In this document: piece by piece, positions 7,767-16,091 of the stretch
How the letters are laid out: each line of letters opens with the position of its first letter
Numbering within the stretch: the stretch's first letter is position 1
NCBI GenBank assembly: GCA_031398055.1
Contig: JANNMS010000164.1
Span: 1-58,591, forward strand
Source of the DNA: M3007 sp031398055
GTDB lineage: Bacteria; Bacteroidota; Bacteroidia; Chitinophagales; Saprospiraceae
DNA: 58,591 bases
Direction: 5' to 3'
Position numbers and translations under genes: made by a program
The notes under the pieces: generated by a model
Told to the model about the DNA's origin: nothing
Databases searched by the model: none
Seen by the model: only the letters and a program-made list of their open reading frames with translations

Positions 7767-8324
7767 TTAAATTTCCCACGCCACGACTTCCCAACTCTCC
7801 CCGGTCAAATCCTCGGTGTAACTGTGGAAAATCTCGAACCCGACGCGGGCGTGGGCACGCAGCGAACGGGTGTTCCGGGTGGCAATTTCAGTGATAATCA
7901 ATTGATATTCATCCCGGTACGACTCGGCGAGCAAATAGTACATCCCATCAAAAGTGCCCCGCCCGCGCGCTTTTTCACCGACGCAAACTTGCCCCATCGC
8001 CATCCAACGCCAGTCGGAAACGGGGCGGTTTTCCCATTCCAAATTTTCCAACATCGCAAACATCGGATCCAAAACGGGCACGGCTGACCGAAAATCCGGC
8101 GGCATGGCCAAGCAATATCCGACCACTTCGTCGCCCATTTTTGCGATGGCAGCAGGCGCGGCGGTGTTCATTTTTTTCAAAACATCGAAGGTGTGGCGGA
8201 CGGTCACGAACCCTTCGCGTGCCGCGATTTCTGGCGAAACGGTGGAAACGTGGTTGGCCGATTGCAAATCTAAAATTTGTCGAATTTCGTCGTCGGACGA
8301 GACGAGGTGGAAGGTGATTTCCAT
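7767..8324 (-). CDS. GNAT-family acyltransferase
   Basis: From the ATG at 8324 (MEITFHLVSSDDEIR) it has 185 residues. It carries the GNAT acetyl-CoA-binding strand and loop (MGQVCVGEKARGRGTF, with the R-G-x-G/A pattern) and the late helix segment RNTRSLRAHARVGFE. The frame is open to 8456, but that would overlap the upstream HNH gene, so the internal ATG is chosen. Substrate unknown. It is the third gene of a minus-strand set after the small protein at 8769-9014 and the HNH nuclease. Confidence 0.82.
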   Translation of the reverse strand: MEITFHLVSSDDEIRQILDLQSANHVSTVSPEIAAREGFVTVRHTFDVLKKMNTAAPAAIAKMGDEVVGYCLAMPPDFRSAVPVLDPMFAMLENLEWENRPVSDWRWMAMGQVCVGEKARGRGTFDGMYYLLAESYRDEYQLIITEIATRNTRSLRAHARVGFEIFHSYTEDLTGESWEVVAWEI

Positions 8325-8361
8325 TTTTTTTGAAAATGTTTTGGTTGAGATTGCGGGAAAA

Positions 8362-8772
8362 TTATGGGTACAAGCCATTGATTGAAAGCATTGCCCGGAT
8401 TTCAACCCGCTCTGGTAAATTAAATTCGAGCAATTTAGATGTCGCTTTTCCAACATTGGTCAATGGAATTATCAGGCCGTTTTCTGCTCGAAAATGGTCG
8501 AACCAGTTTTGCTTTCGTGGATGAAAAAGTGGGACGATTTTCTGGCTGGGCGGAAGCAACGAACCCAAATTTGGGCCTTTTTTCCAGTTGCAAAATGGGC
8601 AGCAGTTGGCAAGGTTGTCGAGCGAATTTGGCCCATCGTGTTGCAGGCCGATGATGTGTTCGACGTGAAATTCGTAGTTGGCAATCAGTTGTGGAATGCG
8701 GCAATATTCGCAGCGGTGTCCTGCTCGCTCGATGACCAATTTTCGCACCCATTTTGAAATGTAAACGCTCAT
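8362..8772 (-). CDS. HNH endonuclease
   Basis: A 136-residue HNH nuclease. The zinc-ribbon cysteines are visible (CEYC at residues 21-24 and CCPFC at 57-61), together with the catalytic core FHVEHI (residues 35-40), the following His-Asp-Gly, and LDNLANCC. Such proteins cut DNA non-specifically or in mobile and defence contexts. Its start overlaps the stop of the upstream 8769-9014 gene by 4 bases (ATGA), which indicates translational coupling. The C-terminal 60 residues are a family-typical extension (KGPNLGSLLPP and FHPRKQNWFDHF). Confidence 0.9.
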   Translation of the reverse strand: MSVYISKWVRKLVIERAGHRCEYCRIPQLIANYEFHVEHIIGLQHDGPNSLDNLANCCPFCNWKKGPNLGSLLPPSQKIVPLFHPRKQNWFDHFRAENGLIIPLTNVGKATSKLLEFNLPERVEIRAMLSINGLYP

Positions 8773-9014
8773 TTTGGGGCGATTTTTAGCAATGCCTTGG
8801 TTTTTGCCAATTGAACGAGGTGGTCGAGCAGCATATATTTTTCCATTTCTCGGTGCTCCTCGACCGACAAACCGGCGGATTTGTTTTTTTCCAACAGAAA
8901 ATTGACCCGCTGCTGCGAACGTTCCGAGGACTTGAACGACAACACTTTTCGTGGTGAAAGATTGGCCAGAAATTGGGCAAATTCTTCAAATAAGAAAACG
9001 GGTTCTGCTACCAT
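8769..9014 (-). CDS. Small partner protein of the HNH nuclease, unknown function
   Basis: An 81-residue protein from the ATG at 9014 (a TTG at 9023 would add three residues). It is mostly helical, with a C-terminal segment VEEHREMEKYMLLDHLVQLAKTKAL cut here into its recognisable parts: VEEHREMEKY and LVQLAKTKALL. Similar short helical proteins often precede HNH genes in cyanobacteria and Bacteroidota, from general recollection. The ATGA overlap with the HNH gene shows the two are made together, as antitoxin/toxin or regulator/nuclease pairs often are, but that role is inference. Confidence 0.7.
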   Translation of the reverse strand: MVAEPVFLFEEFAQFLANLSPRKVLSFKSSERSQQRVNFLLEKNKSAGLSVEEHREMEKYMLLDHLVQLAKTKALLKIAPK

Positions 9015-9138
9015 TTTTATCAATTTTATGGCAAAATAAATGGATTAATCACTGCAAACCTACTTCTATTTTCAAAAAAAGCAGAAATCGAAGAAAGTAA
9101 AAGTCAGTTGCTATGTTTGCGCCGATTTCGCCGCCATC

Positions 9139-9170
9139 AAATCACCAAATGGCCAAATCACCGAATCTCC
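9139..9170. repeat. Period-8 array before the RND gene
   Basis: Four 8-base units, AAATCACC, AAATGGCC, AAATCACC and GAATCTCC, end 4 bases before the ATG of the RND transporter gene. It resembles the period-7 arrays in position but has a different period. Confidence 0.75.
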
Positions 9171-9174
9171 AAAC

Positions 9175-12100
9175 ATGAATCTCACTGCCATTTCCATCCG
9201 TCGCCCCTCGCTCGTCATCGTGCTGTTTGCGGTGCTGACCTTTTTGGGCGTGGCGAGTTATTTCACCTTGCCGATCGAATTGACGCCCAAATTTTCCGCG
9301 CCCGTCGTCACGATTATCACGATTTACCCGGGCGCGTCGCCGTCGGAGGTCGAAAATGCGGTGTCCAAACCGATCGAGGACGCGATTTCCTCGGTCGAGG
9401 GCATTGACCAAATTCAAGTTGGCTCGAACGAAAACACCAGTTTTATCGCCGTCGAATTCGAGCAGCAGGTGGATTTGGACAAGGCCGTGCAGGAATTGGA
9501 GCGAAAAATCAACCCCGTCAAATCCGTTTTTCCGAAGGAAGTCCGCGCCCCGTTCATCAATAAATTTGCGTTGGACGAACTGCCGATTTTGAAATTGGCG
9601 GTTTTTGGAAATGTGCAGGGCACGGCGTTTTTTGATTTGATAAAAAACCGGCTCGTCCCGGAGATTTCGACCGTGCCGGGCGTGGCGCAGGTCACTGTTT
9701 TGGGCGGCGAGGAGCGCGAAATCCGGGTCAATATTTCATCCAAAAAATTGGAGCAATTTGGCCTGTCGCTTTTGCAGGTCGCGCAGGCCGTCAATTTTTC
9801 GAACCTCGATTTTCCGACCGGAAAAATCAGCGACGACGACGGCCAAACGCGCATCCGTTTTGCCGGAAAATTTGAAAATTTGGATGAAATCCGCAGACTG
9901 GTGATCGGAAAAAGTAAGTTCGGTGCGTCCGTTTTTTTGGAAGACGTCGCCGAAATCCAGGACGGAATCAAAGATGCCGAGGTGCGTTGCCGGACGAACG
10001 GGCTGCCCGCAATCGGACTTTCCATCCGAAAACAAAGCGATGCGAACGCCGTCGAAATGTCAAAATTGGTGCTGGCGAAATTGGCCATTTTGGAAAAAAA
10101 CTACGCGGCGCAGGGCGTCAAATTTGAAATTGTCGCCAATTCTTCGACTTACACAAAAAAGGCGACTGACGGCGTTATCCATGATTTAATTTTGGCAGTT
10201 TTGCTCGTTGCTGCGGTTATGTTGCTTTTTTTGCATTCTATGCGAAATGCTTTGATTGTGCTGGTTTCGATCCCGGTGTCCATTTTGAGCACGTTTGTGA
10301 TGATGCGTGTTTTTGGATATTCATTGAATTTGATGTCGTTGCTCGGCCTGTCTTTGTCCATCGGGATTCTGGTGGACGACGCAATCGTGGTCATCGAAAA
10401 TATTTACCGGCACCTCGAAATGGGCAAAAACCGCGTCCAAGCCAGTTACGATGGCCGGATGGAAATCGGGTACACCGCCATTTCGATTACGTTGGTGGAT
10501 GTCGTGGTTTTTTTGCCCATCATTTTTACCGTCGGGCTCGTCCCGAATTTGATGCGGCAGTTTTGCATGACGGTTTTGACCTCGACTTTGATGTCGCTGC
10601 TCGTTTCGTTCACGCTCGTACCGTGGCTGACTTCGCGTTTTGGGAAGACAGAAAGGTTCGACGGTCGGCATTTTTGGGGGCGTTTGGTTTTGAATTTTGA
10701 AAAACTGCTCGACTGGATTTCCGAAGGTTTTGTCACCGCGCTGCGGTTTGCTTTGAAAAATGTTTTTACCCAAATTTTTACGGTGGCGGCGGCGGTCGGG
10801 CTGTTTCTCGCCTCGTTTTTGCTGGTGACGCGTGGCTACATCGGCAACGCTTTTTTTGACCCCGGCGACCGCGGGCAATTTTTGTTGAATGTTGAAACCC
10901 CAAAAAATGCCTCGCTCGCGCAGACCGACGAACTGGTAAAAAAGGTGGAAAACTGGCTTTCGCAAAAAACAGTTATCGAAAAAACGTACACGACCGTCGG
11001 CACGACCAATAAATTATTTGGTTTGACGGCTCCCTATTTTGCCGAAATCCATGTTTTTGTGCGTGGTGGCGACGATGGAACGACTGCCGTGCCGACCAAT
11101 ATTTTTGCCCGCCAAACCAAAATCCAACTCGAAGAACAGTTTCCCGGGGCAAAATTTTCGGCCAATCCGATCGATATTTTGGGGCTGTCTTTTTCGCCGA
11201 TCGAGATTTTGCTCTGCGGCCCAGACCTCGACAGCCTGCTCGTTATTTCAAAAAAAGTAGAAAAAGAAATGGCCAAAGTGCCGGGCTGCGTCGAGATCAC
11301 ACCGTCGGTCGAGGGCGGGAATCCTGAAATTTCAATCGAGACAAACCGGCAACGGCTGTCCGATTTTGGTTTGACGATGGCGCAAGTTGGCTTGACCTTG
11401 CAAACTGCATTTTCTGGAAATACCGATGCAAAATTTCGAGATGCTGGAAATGAATATCCGATCCGTGTGGCTTTGGATGCTTTTGACCGAAAAAATGTCG
11501 AGGACATTAAAAATTTGAGTTTGGTCCATCCGCTCGGCGGGACGGTTTTTTTAAAACAATTCGCGGAAATTAAAGAGACGACCGCCCCGACCCGGCTCGA
11601 ACGGCGCGACCGTTTGCCATCGGTTTTGGTCACGGCGCAAGTCATCGGTCGGCCAAACGGTTCGGTGGGTCGAGACATCAAATCTGTTTTGGACAGTTTG
11701 CCGATGCCGCCGGGCGCATACATTAAATATGGCGGGGATTTGAAACGCCAAAACCAGGGCATCGGGACGATGGGTTTTGCCTTGTGGACTTCGCTTTTGC
11801 TGGTTTATTTGATCATGGTCGCGTTGTACGACAACTGGGTTTATCCGTTCACGGTGCTTTTTTCGATCCCACTTTCTTTGATCGGGGCGTTTTTGGCTTT
11901 GGCTTTGGCGAAGGAAAATTTGACGGTTTTCACGGGTTTGGGCTTGTTGATGTTGATTGGTTTGGTTGGGAAAAACGCGATTTTGGTGGTCGATTTTGCG
12001 AACCAACTTCGAGAGGAAGGCGTGGAAATCCGCGAGGCACTTTTTCGGGCGACGAAACTCAGGTTTCGCCCGGTTTTGATGACCAATATTGCGATGGTGA

Positions 12101-12297
12101 TTGGTTTGTTGCCGATTGCGCTGGCGACGGGCGCGGGTTCGCACTGGAAAAACGGGCTGGCGTGGGCGATAATCGGTGGACTGAACAGTTCGATGTTTTT
12201 GTCGCTGATCGTGATTCCGGTGATTTATTGGGCGTTCGACCGAGGGCTGGCGATGGTGGGTTTGAACAAAAGACGGAAAGTGGAATTTGAGGAATGA
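9175..12297 (+). CDS. RND-family (HAE1/AcrB-type) efflux pump
   Basis: Proton-driven inner-membrane pump of 1040 residues, the normal length. It has the N-terminal helix (IRRPSLVIVLFAVLTFLGV), porter domains containing ELTPKFSAPVVTI and YPGASPSEVENAV, the TM4 motif GILVDDAIVVIEN with the two aspartates of proton transfer, a second porter half, and TM10 LIGLVGKNAILVVDFAN with the conserved lysine. Substrate class cannot be fixed; hydrophobic compounds are likely. No periplasmic adaptor or TolC is adjacent: the nearest such genes (4117-6539) are on the other strand and belong with the ABC ATPase. A period-8 repeat touches its start. Confidence 0.93.
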   Translation: MNLTAISIRRPSLVIVLFAVLTFLGVASYFTLPIELTPKFSAPVVTIITIYPGASPSEVENAVSKPIEDAISSVEGIDQIQVGSNENTSFIAVEFEQQVDLDKAVQELERKINPVKSVFPKEVRAPFINKFALDELPILKLAVFGNVQGTAFFDLIKNRLVPEISTVPGVAQVTVLGGEEREIRVNISSKKLEQFGLSLLQVAQAVNFSNLDFPTGKISDDDGQTRIRFAGKFENLDEIRRLVIGKSKFGASVFLEDVAEIQDGIKDAEVRCRTNGLPAIGLSIRKQSDANAVEMSKLVLAKLAILEKNYAAQGVKFEIVANSSTYTKKATDGVIHDLILAVLLVAAVMLLFLHSMRNALIVLVSIPVSILSTFVMMRVFGYSLNLMSLLGLSLSIGILVDDAIVVIENIYRHLEMGKNRVQASYDGRMEIGYTAISITLVDVVVFLPIIFTVGLVPNLMRQFCMTVLTSTLMSLLVSFTLVPWLTSRFGKTERFDGRHFWGRLVLNFEKLLDWISEGFVTALRFALKNVFTQIFTVAAAVGLFLASFLLVTRGYIGNAFFDPGDRGQFLLNVETPKNASLAQTDELVKKVENWLSQKTVIEKTYTTVGTTNKLFGLTAPYFAEIHVFVRGGDDGTTAVPTNIFARQTKIQLEEQFPGAKFSANPIDILGLSFSPIEILLCGPDLDSLLVISKKVEKEMAKVPGCVEITPSVEGGNPEISIETNRQRLSDFGLTMAQVGLTLQTAFSGNTDAKFRDAGNEYPIRVALDAFDRKNVEDIKNLSLVHPLGGTVFLKQFAEIKETTAPTRLERRDRLPSVLVTAQVIGRPNGSVGRDIKSVLDSLPMPPGAYIKYGGDLKRQNQGIGTMGFALWTSLLLVYLIMVALYDNWVYPFTVLFSIPLSLIGAFLALALAKENLTVFTGLGLLMLIGLVGKNAILVVDFANQLREEGVEIREALFRATKLRFRPVLMTNIAMVIGLLPIALATGAGSHWKNGLAWAIIGGLNSSMFLSLIVIPVIYWAFDRGLAMVGLNKRRKVEFEE

Positions 12298-12330
12298 TTA
12301 ATTTTTAAACACTAAAATTTCGAGGTAAAA

Positions 12331-12876
12331 ATGGCAAACTATCAATTCAAATTTGACAATCAGACCAATATCGGCGGTGCGTTTTCGGGCATCGGCTGCA
12401 TGTTGATGGGCATTTTGACGGTCGTCGCGGGTTATTTTATCATCAAAGGTTTGTACTGGTTTTTGTACTTTTTGACGCCGGTTTTGCTGGTGGCGGCTTT
12501 GATCATCAATTGGAAAGTGGTGGCTGGTTTTGGGCAGTCGCTGTGGAATTTGCTGACGAGGAATCCGTTGGGTGGCTTGCTGGCAGTCGGTCTGACGGTG
12601 GTGGCTTTTCCGTTCGTCGCGTTGTTCATTTTTCTGACGGCTTTGGGTTCAAAAAAACTGGAAAAATTGAAAACTGAGATGGGAAAACAAATGGCCGGAA
12701 ACGTCGAAACGGACGGCGAATATGTTGATTATGAAGAAGTTAAAACGGAAGATGCGACTTGGGAAGAGGTGAAACCGATCGAGCCGTCCGCGCTGCCGGA
12801 GAAAGTTGAACGACCTAAAAAACAGGAAGGGAAGCGGCCTGAAAATCCTTACGATGACATGTTTAAGGAAAATTAG
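12331..12876 (+). CDS. Membrane protein with acidic cytoplasmic tail, unknown
   Basis: 181 residues with three hydrophobic segments (about residues 20-42, 44-62 and 86-108), followed by a charged tail rich in Glu, Lys and Pro (KTEDATWEEVKPIEPS) ending NPYDDMFKEN. I do not recognise a family. It begins 33 bases after the RND pump gene and is probably in the same transcript. Its stop codon overlaps that of the convergent lipoprotein gene: the two stops share bases 12874-12875. Confidence 0.7.
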   Translation: MANYQFKFDNQTNIGGAFSGIGCMLMGILTVVAGYFIIKGLYWFLYFLTPVLLVAALIINWKVVAGFGQSLWNLLTRNPLGGLLAVGLTVVAFPFVALFIFLTALGSKKLEKLKTEMGKQMAGNVETDGEYVDYEEVKTEDATWEEVKPIEPSALPEKVERPKKQEGKRPENPYDDMFKEN

Positions 12877-13385
12877 AACAGGTAATTTGTTTCCAATCGG
12901 AACGAAACGTTGCAGCCACTGCAATCGTAATCCAAGGTGTCCGGGAATTTCAGACCGGGCTGGTACGGTGTAAATTCGATGCCGCCCATCCATTCTTGGC
13001 CGCCGGGCAGGTCAATTTCAAAATCATAAACCATCAAACGGTACCGGGCTGTCGGCTCGACCGAAACGGCAAATGCCGGGACTTCAAAAACATAGTTTTT
13101 GCCCGTTTTTGCCTCAAAATGGACGGTTTCGGATTCCCAAATTGCCGTGCTGTCCTTAAAAAGTTTGATGGTCAAATCTGGGTCGGTGTTGGAGATGATG
13201 TCCCACGACTCGCCGTTTTTGTTTTTTTCCGGAAATTTGAGGATGGTGAATTTTTTCAGTTCCATTTTTTGCGGGGTGGTTTCGGTTTCGCAATCGCAAC
13301 TAGACAGGCCAGCCGAGGGGCAGAGTTTTTCTTTTTTGCAACTGGAAAAGAGGAGGATGGCGAAGAAAAATATGGGAAGTTTCAT
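12873..13385 (-). CDS. Cysteine-rich lipoprotein, unknown
   Basis: 170 residues beginning with a lipoprotein signal (FFAILLFSSC, lipidated cysteine at residue 16) followed by further cysteines (KLCPSAGLSSCDCETET). The remainder is beta-rich with a DYDCSGCNVSF segment near the end, so at least five cysteines lie outside the lipobox, which fits disulfides in a surface protein. No family recognised. It converges with the membrane protein gene, with overlapping stop codons, and is separated from the next minus-strand gene by a 16-base-arm hairpin at 13401-13434. Confidence 0.72.
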   Translation of the reverse strand: MKLPIFFFAILLFSSCKKEKLCPSAGLSSCDCETETTPQKMELKKFTILKFPEKNKNGESWDIISNTDPDLTIKLFKDSTAIWESETVHFEAKTGKNYVFEVPAFAVSVEPTARYRLMVYDFEIDLPGGQEWMGGIEFTPYQPGLKFPDTLDYDCSGCNVSFRLETNYLF

Positions 13386-13400
13386 TTTTTGGATGGAATG

Positions 13401-13434
13401 AAAGTGGGCGTGAAATGGATTTCACGCCCACTTT
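13401..13434 (-). terminator. Hairpin after the 13445-14008 gene
   Basis: A perfect 16-base stem (arms 13401-13416 and 13419-13434) with a 2-base loop lies 10 bases past the stop codon of the lipoprotein gene at 13445-14008. The minus strand has only a short T-rich stretch after the stem, so termination is likely but not certain. Confidence 0.6.
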
Positions 13435-13444
13435 GGTTAAAAAT

Positions 13445-14008
13445 TTACTGAATCTCAATCACTTTGGTTTTGAAAGTACCATGTTCAAATTGAATTGTAT
13501 CCGGATGAGATGATTTCCATTTGGGCTTTTCAACCTCCATCATTAATTCATAACGCCCTTCAACTACTCTTTTTGTTGAATCGTAATTAGTAACCAAAAA
13601 CCAACTTTCCGACGGAATTGGCCGATAAGTGTCTTCAATTTCATCCAATTCTAAGTGATAGAAATGAAAAGCAGCATAAAGTGTATCGCGATTATCAGAT
13701 TCTTTTCTGCCCAATTGATAAATTCTGCCTTTTTCCAAAGGGATATTACTAATTGTAAGGAGGTCGCTGCCGAGTATGGACAAAAAAAATGAAAAATTTC
13801 CTTTACTGAAATTTACATATTCAGCCGCACCGGGTAAAAATGGTCGTTTTTTCCCATTAAAAAGTACAAAATTTCCATTGAAATCATTGTGAATTTCGTC
13901 AGCGGGTTGATTTATGGATGTACTTTCAGACCGATTATAAACAGGGTCTTTTTGGCAAGAGTAAAAAATTAACGAGATTGGAAAAATCAAAAGAATTAAG
14001 TTTTTCAT
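13445..14008 (-). CDS. Lipoprotein downstream of the metzincin protease, unknown
   Basis: 187 residues with a lipoprotein signal (IFPISLIFYSC, cysteine at residue 18) then QKDPVYNRSEST and a beta-rich body (NGNFVLFNGKKRPFLPGAAEY). No family recognised. Its start lies 4 bases after the stop of the T9SS protease gene, so the two are almost certainly one operon. A role as partner, substrate anchor or inhibitor of the protease is possible but is only inferred from this linkage. Its base composition is lower in GC than most of the window, like the protease gene. Confidence 0.72.
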   Translation of the reverse strand: MKNLILLIFPISLIFYSCQKDPVYNRSESTSINQPADEIHNDFNGNFVLFNGKKRPFLPGAAEYVNFSKGNFSFFLSILGSDLLTISNIPLEKGRIYQLGRKESDNRDTLYAAFHFYHLELDEIEDTYRPIPSESWFLVTNYDSTKRVVEGRYELMMEVEKPKWKSSHPDTIQFEHGTFKTKVIEIQ

Positions 14009-14012
14009 AGTA

Positions 14013-15971
14013 TTAGTTTTTATTTTTTATCATTTTTTGCGAATAAACTCGGTTGTTCGCCAAAATATTTATAAAATAAAAACCTTCTGGCAAATTGGCA
14101 ACGTCAAATGAATATGCAAATTCAGAAACCTTAATATAGTTTACTTTAAATTTTTGCCCGGAAATTTTTACCACCTCAATTCCTTGAAAGTCTTGGAGTC
14201 GATTAGTTAGCGTAATAGTACAAGTTTCACTTGCCGGATTTGGGCTTAAAAATATTTGAGGAGTGGCCTCTACTTCATTTATTTTGGAGACTTTATTTCC
14301 AGTACCGAGACATGAACTGCAATTTGGAATACTAAATTTCTTTATTCTCGTTACCGCAACCCCATCATTGGAAACAACTGTCAATCGGATATAATAATCA
14401 GGACATGCCAAAGGCAATGATAAGGCTATGGTTGGCGTATTGCCCAAAAACTGGCCAGAAGAGAAGTTATTGAAAACGCCTGTTGCATTCCATGACCAAG
14501 TATAGTAATATGGTGGCAGCCCGACAAAATCGGAAGGGATTGGAGAAGGCAAAATAATGTTAGCAGATAAAACAGTTTGGCAAGTTAAAGCACCTGTGAT
14601 TGAAATATCCAGTTCGGCTGTTTCAATATTGTTGAAAACACTGCAAAAATTGTCTGAAATTCTGGTGGCATTGCAGGTCTTTTGTTTCACTCCATCGTTA
14701 TCAATGTAATTAAATACCCCTGTTGCTTGACCATCAAAAGTTATATCGGGATTAGAATAGTGCATAATTGTTCTAAGAGATGCCGCCAAACAAATCGTAG
14801 GATCAAATACCCCCATAATAGTTCGATAACCATTCGAGGAATTGCCGGCGAATAAATAACCAAAATTATAATCCGGAGACTCCGATTCATTACCGCAATT
14901 CCATTCTTCATTGTGCCTTGCACCAAACAAATGTCCTAATTCATGATTGAAGGTAAAAAACATGTGGTCAATCGAAACAATTCCAAATGCTGCGTCCTTA
15001 TCATTACCCAAATCATTGATTTTGTTAACGACGCCTAATACTTGAACCGGAACTCCATTATTAACAAACGTCCAAGTATGATGCGCTAATAATATTGCCA
15101 AATCTGCTTTATTATCTGACTTTAATTGTTGAGCCAAAGTAGCAAATGCAATTGCATCTTCATTTGGCTTATCTATCGATAAATCCATTTCAAAAGGAAA
15201 CACCACTTTGACTCGAACAGATTGGTTGGTTATTCCACTATTCATAAGAATCGTATTTTGAACCGGGGCGATAATGCCAAAATAAAATGCAGTTCCATAC
15301 ATCCCATAAGTTGACATCAAATAATCAAACCCATCTTGTGTAACCAATACCAAAACGGAAACAATAGCAGGACAATCATTGATATTGCAAGAAGGCCCTT
15401 GCCCGACACCGCCAGATGGATTTTCGCCGCCCGAAATGCAAGTCCCCAAATCATACCCTTCGTTTTTCCGCACCAGCATCGAATATCCTACTTTTATCGG
15501 AATCAATTCAAACTGCACGGAATCGGCCATCAAAACACCTGCGTAGGCTCCACCTTTTTGCAAAATACAAACATGGCCGCCGCGATTGGTCATGCCCCCA
15601 CCCCAAAAATAACCATCTTGGTATGTTTCGGTGTGCGAAGATTGAGCCTGCACCGTTCCCGAAACGCCCGGCATCGTAAATGAAAACGAACCGGGATGCT
15701 CCAGTGCGACCTGTGGATTGACCCGCAGCAAAGTCACCGCTCCGGCAAAAGGGTCGGCCTGAACATTGGAGTACCTTTGGTACTGCTCGCTGTTCATCTG
15801 AATTTCGGAAAGTGTAGCCACGTCAAAAAGATTGGTTTGGCTAAAAATGGGAGGGAAGAGGGTCGCCAGAAAATATGCCAAAATTGGAATTTTGAGGCGA
15901 AAGTGGTTGGATGTTGGTCGTTTTGCCCGCTCGTCGGTATTTTTTACAAACCGAAACGGGGGGGGGGGCAA
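14013..15971 (-). CDS. Secreted metzincin metalloprotease with T9SS sorting domain; 5' end off-frame at a C11 tract
   Basis: Predicted zinc protease exported by the type IX system. The zinc motif HELGHLFGARHN (HExxHxxGxxH) is at about residue 341, and a Met-turn candidate TIMHYSNP follows about 60 residues later, as in reprolysin/M12B-like metzincins. The C-terminal 80 residues form a sorting domain (IFLSPNPASETCTITL ... LPEGFYFINI). The open frame begins only at a TTG at 15971, directly before 11 C bases, and a signal peptide follows (ILAYFLATLFPPIFSQ). A better ATG at 16006, downstream of a good promoter, is in a different frame; one more C (or two fewer) would fuse it to this frame. The gene may be phase-variable, or the tract may be misread. 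Confidence 0.8.
   Translation of the reverse strand: MPPPPFRFVKNTDERAKRPTSNHFRLKIPILAYFLATLFPPIFSQTNLFDVATLSEIQMNSEQYQRYSNVQADPFAGAVTLLRVNPQVALEHPGSFSFTMPGVSGTVQAQSSHTETYQDGYFWGGGMTNRGGHVCILQKGGAYAGVLMADSVQFELIPIKVGYSMLVRKNEGYDLGTCISGGENPSGGVGQGPSCNINDCPAIVSVLVLVTQDGFDYLMSTYGMYGTAFYFGIIAPVQNTILMNSGITNQSVRVKVVFPFEMDLSIDKPNEDAIAFATLAQQLKSDNKADLAILLAHHTWTFVNNGVPVQVLGVVNKINDLGNDKDAAFGIVSIDHMFFTFNHELGHLFGARHNEEWNCGNESESPDYNFGYLFAGNSSNGYRTIMGVFDPTICLAASLRTIMHYSNPDITFDGQATGVFNYIDNDGVKQKTCNATRISDNFCSVFNNIETAELDISITGALTCQTVLSANIILPSPIPSDFVGLPPYYYTWSWNATGVFNNFSSGQFLGNTPTIALSLPLACPDYYIRLTVVSNDGVAVTRIKKFSIPNCSSCLGTGNKVSKINEVEATPQIFLSPNPASETCTITLTNRLQDFQGIEVVKISGQKFKVNYIKVSEFAYSFDVANLPEGFYFINILANNRVYSQKMIKNKN
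15958..15968 (-). repeat. Mononucleotide tract C11 (G11 on the plus strand)
   Basis: Eleven identical bases within the first codons of the protease gene. With 9 or 12 the ATG at 16006 would read through into the protease; with 11 it meets a stop about 8 codons past the TGC that opens the tract. Confidence 0.9.
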
Positions 15972-16045
15972 AACGATGTTTGGTAAAAGTTGAATTTTGA
16001 AAACATGGACGTAAAAATTAAATGGTTAACGAATATTTGCGCCAA

Positions 16046-16075
16046 CAAAAATAGACATCTATTTTGGATTTCAAA
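16046..16075 (-). promoter_or_regulatory. Bacteroidota-type promoter for the protease gene
   Basis: On the minus strand TTTG (16075-16072) is followed after 18 bases by TATTTTTG (16053-16046), a full match to the TTTG-N17-20-TAnnTTTG pattern. It lies 39 bases before the ATG at 16006, which supports that ATG as the intended start. Confidence 0.55.
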
Positions 16076-16091
16076 ATTTGAACAAAAATAA

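Noticed and set aside
10321..10965. 214-codon antisense frame over the RND pump
   Set aside because: It is opposite conserved pump segments and is very basic; it is an unused frame.
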